Source: Actinoplanes liguriensis (GTDB taxonomy: Bacteria; Actinomycetota; Actinomycetes; Mycobacteriales; Micromonosporaceae). Taken from it: a DNA stretch of 6,488 bases. The position numbers and the translations under genes are program-made. The stretch's first letter is position 1. Each line of letters begins with the position of its first letter. The notes under the pieces were generated by a model, which ran no database searches, was not told where the DNA came from, and saw nothing but the letters and a program-made list of their open reading frames with translations. The DNA lies in NCBI GenBank assembly GCA_000715855.1, contig KL571372.1, forward strand, positions 6,714-13,201, read 5' to 3'. This document shows, one piece after another, positions 5,453-6,488 of this stretch.

Positions 5453-6488
5453 ATGAAGTGGCTCCGTGCCAGGCCGCCCGATCGGATCGGCCACGTCCGG
5501 CCCAGCGCTTTCGTCTTCTATCCGTGGCTGTTGCTGGCCACCGGCACAGCGCTCGACGTGTCGCACGGCCGGTTCACGCCGCGCTGGCCGGCGGCGGCCG
5601 GGCTGATCGCCTTCGCCGTGCTCTACGTGGCGTCGCTGTGGTTCCGCATCAGCGAGCACCGGCAGGCCGGCCGGACCCGGGCGCTGGTCGCCCTGGGCCT
5701 GCTGACGGCGCTGACGGTGACGCTCGGCGTCGCCTACGGCATGTCGCCGCTGTTCGTCGTCCTGGCCATCGCGTGGGGCCTGGTGCTGCCGTGGGTGCCG
5801 GGCTTCAACCCGGTGATGTGCCTGATCGGCCTGGCGACGCTCGCCGCCGCTCTCGCGGCCTGGCACGGCGACGAGCCGGTCGTCATGGCCTGGTTCAACA
5901 CGTTCATCTACGGTTTCGGGGCCGCGGCGACGCTGCGGCTCTACGCGGTGATCGCCGAGCTGAAGGACACCCGGGACGAGCTGGCCCGCGCCGCGGTCGC
6001 CCAGGAGCGCCTGCGCTTCGCCCGCGACCTGCACGACCTGCTCGGCCACACGCTCGCGCTGATCGTGCTCAAGGCCGAGACGGTCCGAAGGTTCGTCGAC
6101 CGGGACCGTGACGTCGTGGCCGACCAGGCGCGCGACATCGAGAAGATCGGCCGCACCGCGCTGCGGGAGGTGCGCCAGGCGGTGACCGGCTATCGCGGAA
6201 CGGGCCTGGCCGAGGAGCTCGACAACGCCCGCCGGGCCCTCGACGACGCGAACATCCGGGCGATCATCCGGCAGAGCGGCCCGCCCCTGCCCGCCGATGC
6301 CGGAGTGCTGCTCAGCTGGGTCGTCCGGGAGGGTACGACCAATGTGATCCGGCACAGCCGGGCCCGGCGCTGCGAGATCGACGTCCGCGGTTTCGGTGAC
6401 TCCGGCACCGTCGAGATCCGCGACGACGGCACCGGCGACGCGACCGGGCCGGACGAGGCCGCCGGCAACGGCCTGCGCGGTCTCACCG
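5453..6488 (+). CDS. DesK/NarL-type sensor histidine kinase (3' end missing)
   Basis: The first 345 codons are present; the gene runs off the right edge just after the G2 box. The N-terminal part (about 20-163) holds five or six hydrophobic helices with very short loops and no extracellular sensor domain, as in intramembrane-sensing kinases. A linker helix (LRLYAVIAELKDTRDELARA, 161-180) leads to the HisKA_3 dimerization domain, where the phosphoacceptor is His194 in RFARDLHDLLGHTLA. The HATPase domain shows the N-box with Glu293 and Asn297 (VVREGTTNVIRHS), the G1 box EIRDDGTG (321-328) and the G2 box GNGLRGL (338-344). It should autophosphorylate and pass phosphate to a LuxR/NarL-family response regulator, expected immediately downstream. 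It follows the permease after 41 bp, matching ATPase-permease-kinase-regulator modules such as YvfRS-TU, so it probably senses membrane stress or the exported compound and controls the exporter. Start 5453 is chosen for its ribosome binding site; 5423 (10 residues longer) is the alternative. Confidence 0.92.
   Translation, partial: MKWLRARPPDRIGHVRPSAFVFYPWLLLATGTALDVSHGRFTPRWPAAAGLIAFAVLYVASLWFRISEHRQAGRTRALVALGLLTALTVTLGVAYGMSPLFVVLAIAWGLVLPWVPGFNPVMCLIGLATLAAALAAWHGDEPVVMAWFNTFIYGFGAAATLRLYAVIAELKDTRDELARAAVAQERLRFARDLHDLLGHTLALIVLKAETVRRFVDRDRDVVADQARDIEKIGRTALREVRQAVTGYRGTGLAEELDNARRALDDANIRAIIRQSGPPLPADAGVLLSWVVREGTTNVIRHSRARRCEIDVRGFGDSGTVEIRDDGTGDATGPDEAAGNGLRGLT

Noticed and set aside
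5384..6355. 323-residue minus-strand open frame under the kinase
   Set aside because: No domain; Arg/Gln/His/Gly-rich shadow of a well-supported kinase gene.
1..6488. tRNA, rRNA, CRISPR array, riboswitch or integration site
   Set aside because: No repeat array, no recognisable structured RNA and no room outside the coding regions; all gaps are shorter than 150 bp.

Overview
The window looks like high-GC actinobacterial DNA. Nearly every codon ends in G or C, long spurious antisense reading frames run through most genes, and starts carry GGAGG-type ribosome binding sites or TAnnnT -10 elements. The gene content (PKS, KSIII-like acyltransferase, O-methyltransferase, DrrAB-like exporter, DesK-like kinase) fits a natural-product locus in a filamentous actinomycete of the Streptomyces or Micromonospora/Actinoplanes kind; genus is a guess. 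The first 16 bases are not genomic: they match the Tn5 mosaic-end used in tagmentation libraries, so the left edge is probably a contig end with untrimmed adapter.

Left part (17-1384, minus strand): the first 100 codons of a type I polyketide synthase ketosynthase, cut by the adapter, and 29 bp upstream of it a complete 345-residue ketosynthase III-like protein with Cys113 and His266 but no FabH-type Asn. The two look like one leftward operon. Across a 145-bp divergent gap, a complete SAM-dependent O-methyltransferase (1530-2582) runs right. An iterative-type PKS, a KSIII acyltransferase and an O-methyltransferase together recall loci that make and attach an aromatic acyl group (orsellinate/6-methylsalicylate type, as in calicheamicin, avilamycin and chlorothricin). 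That reading is inference, because only the N-terminal end of the PKS is visible.

Middle (2597-3753): a strong stem-loop without a U-tract separates the methyltransferase from a convergent aldo/keto reductase (2646-3686, minus). The reductase keeps the catalytic Asp and Tyr and the C-terminal NADP-site motif, but has Arg for the catalytic Lys and Gly for the catalytic His. Its start region has a hairpin that would occlude its Shine-Dalgarno sequence. Upstream, a perfect palindrome (ACCCTAGGGT) gives a TAGGGT -10-like hexamer on both strands, and on the plus strand it places the next gene as leaderless.

Right part (3754-6488, plus strand): an ABC-2 exporter (ATPase, then a six-helix permease overlapping by 1 nt), followed by a DesK-type sensor histidine kinase cut by the right edge. 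The ATPase/permease/kinase order matches antibiotic-sensing or self-resistance modules such as YvfRS-TU and LnrJK-LMN of Bacillus; a LuxR/NarL-type response regulator is expected just past the window. A plausible overall picture is synthesis and decoration of an aromatic polyketide on the left and sensing/export on the right, but nothing in the sequence proves that the right-hand module belongs to the same cluster. I see no RNA gene, CRISPR array or insertion sequence.
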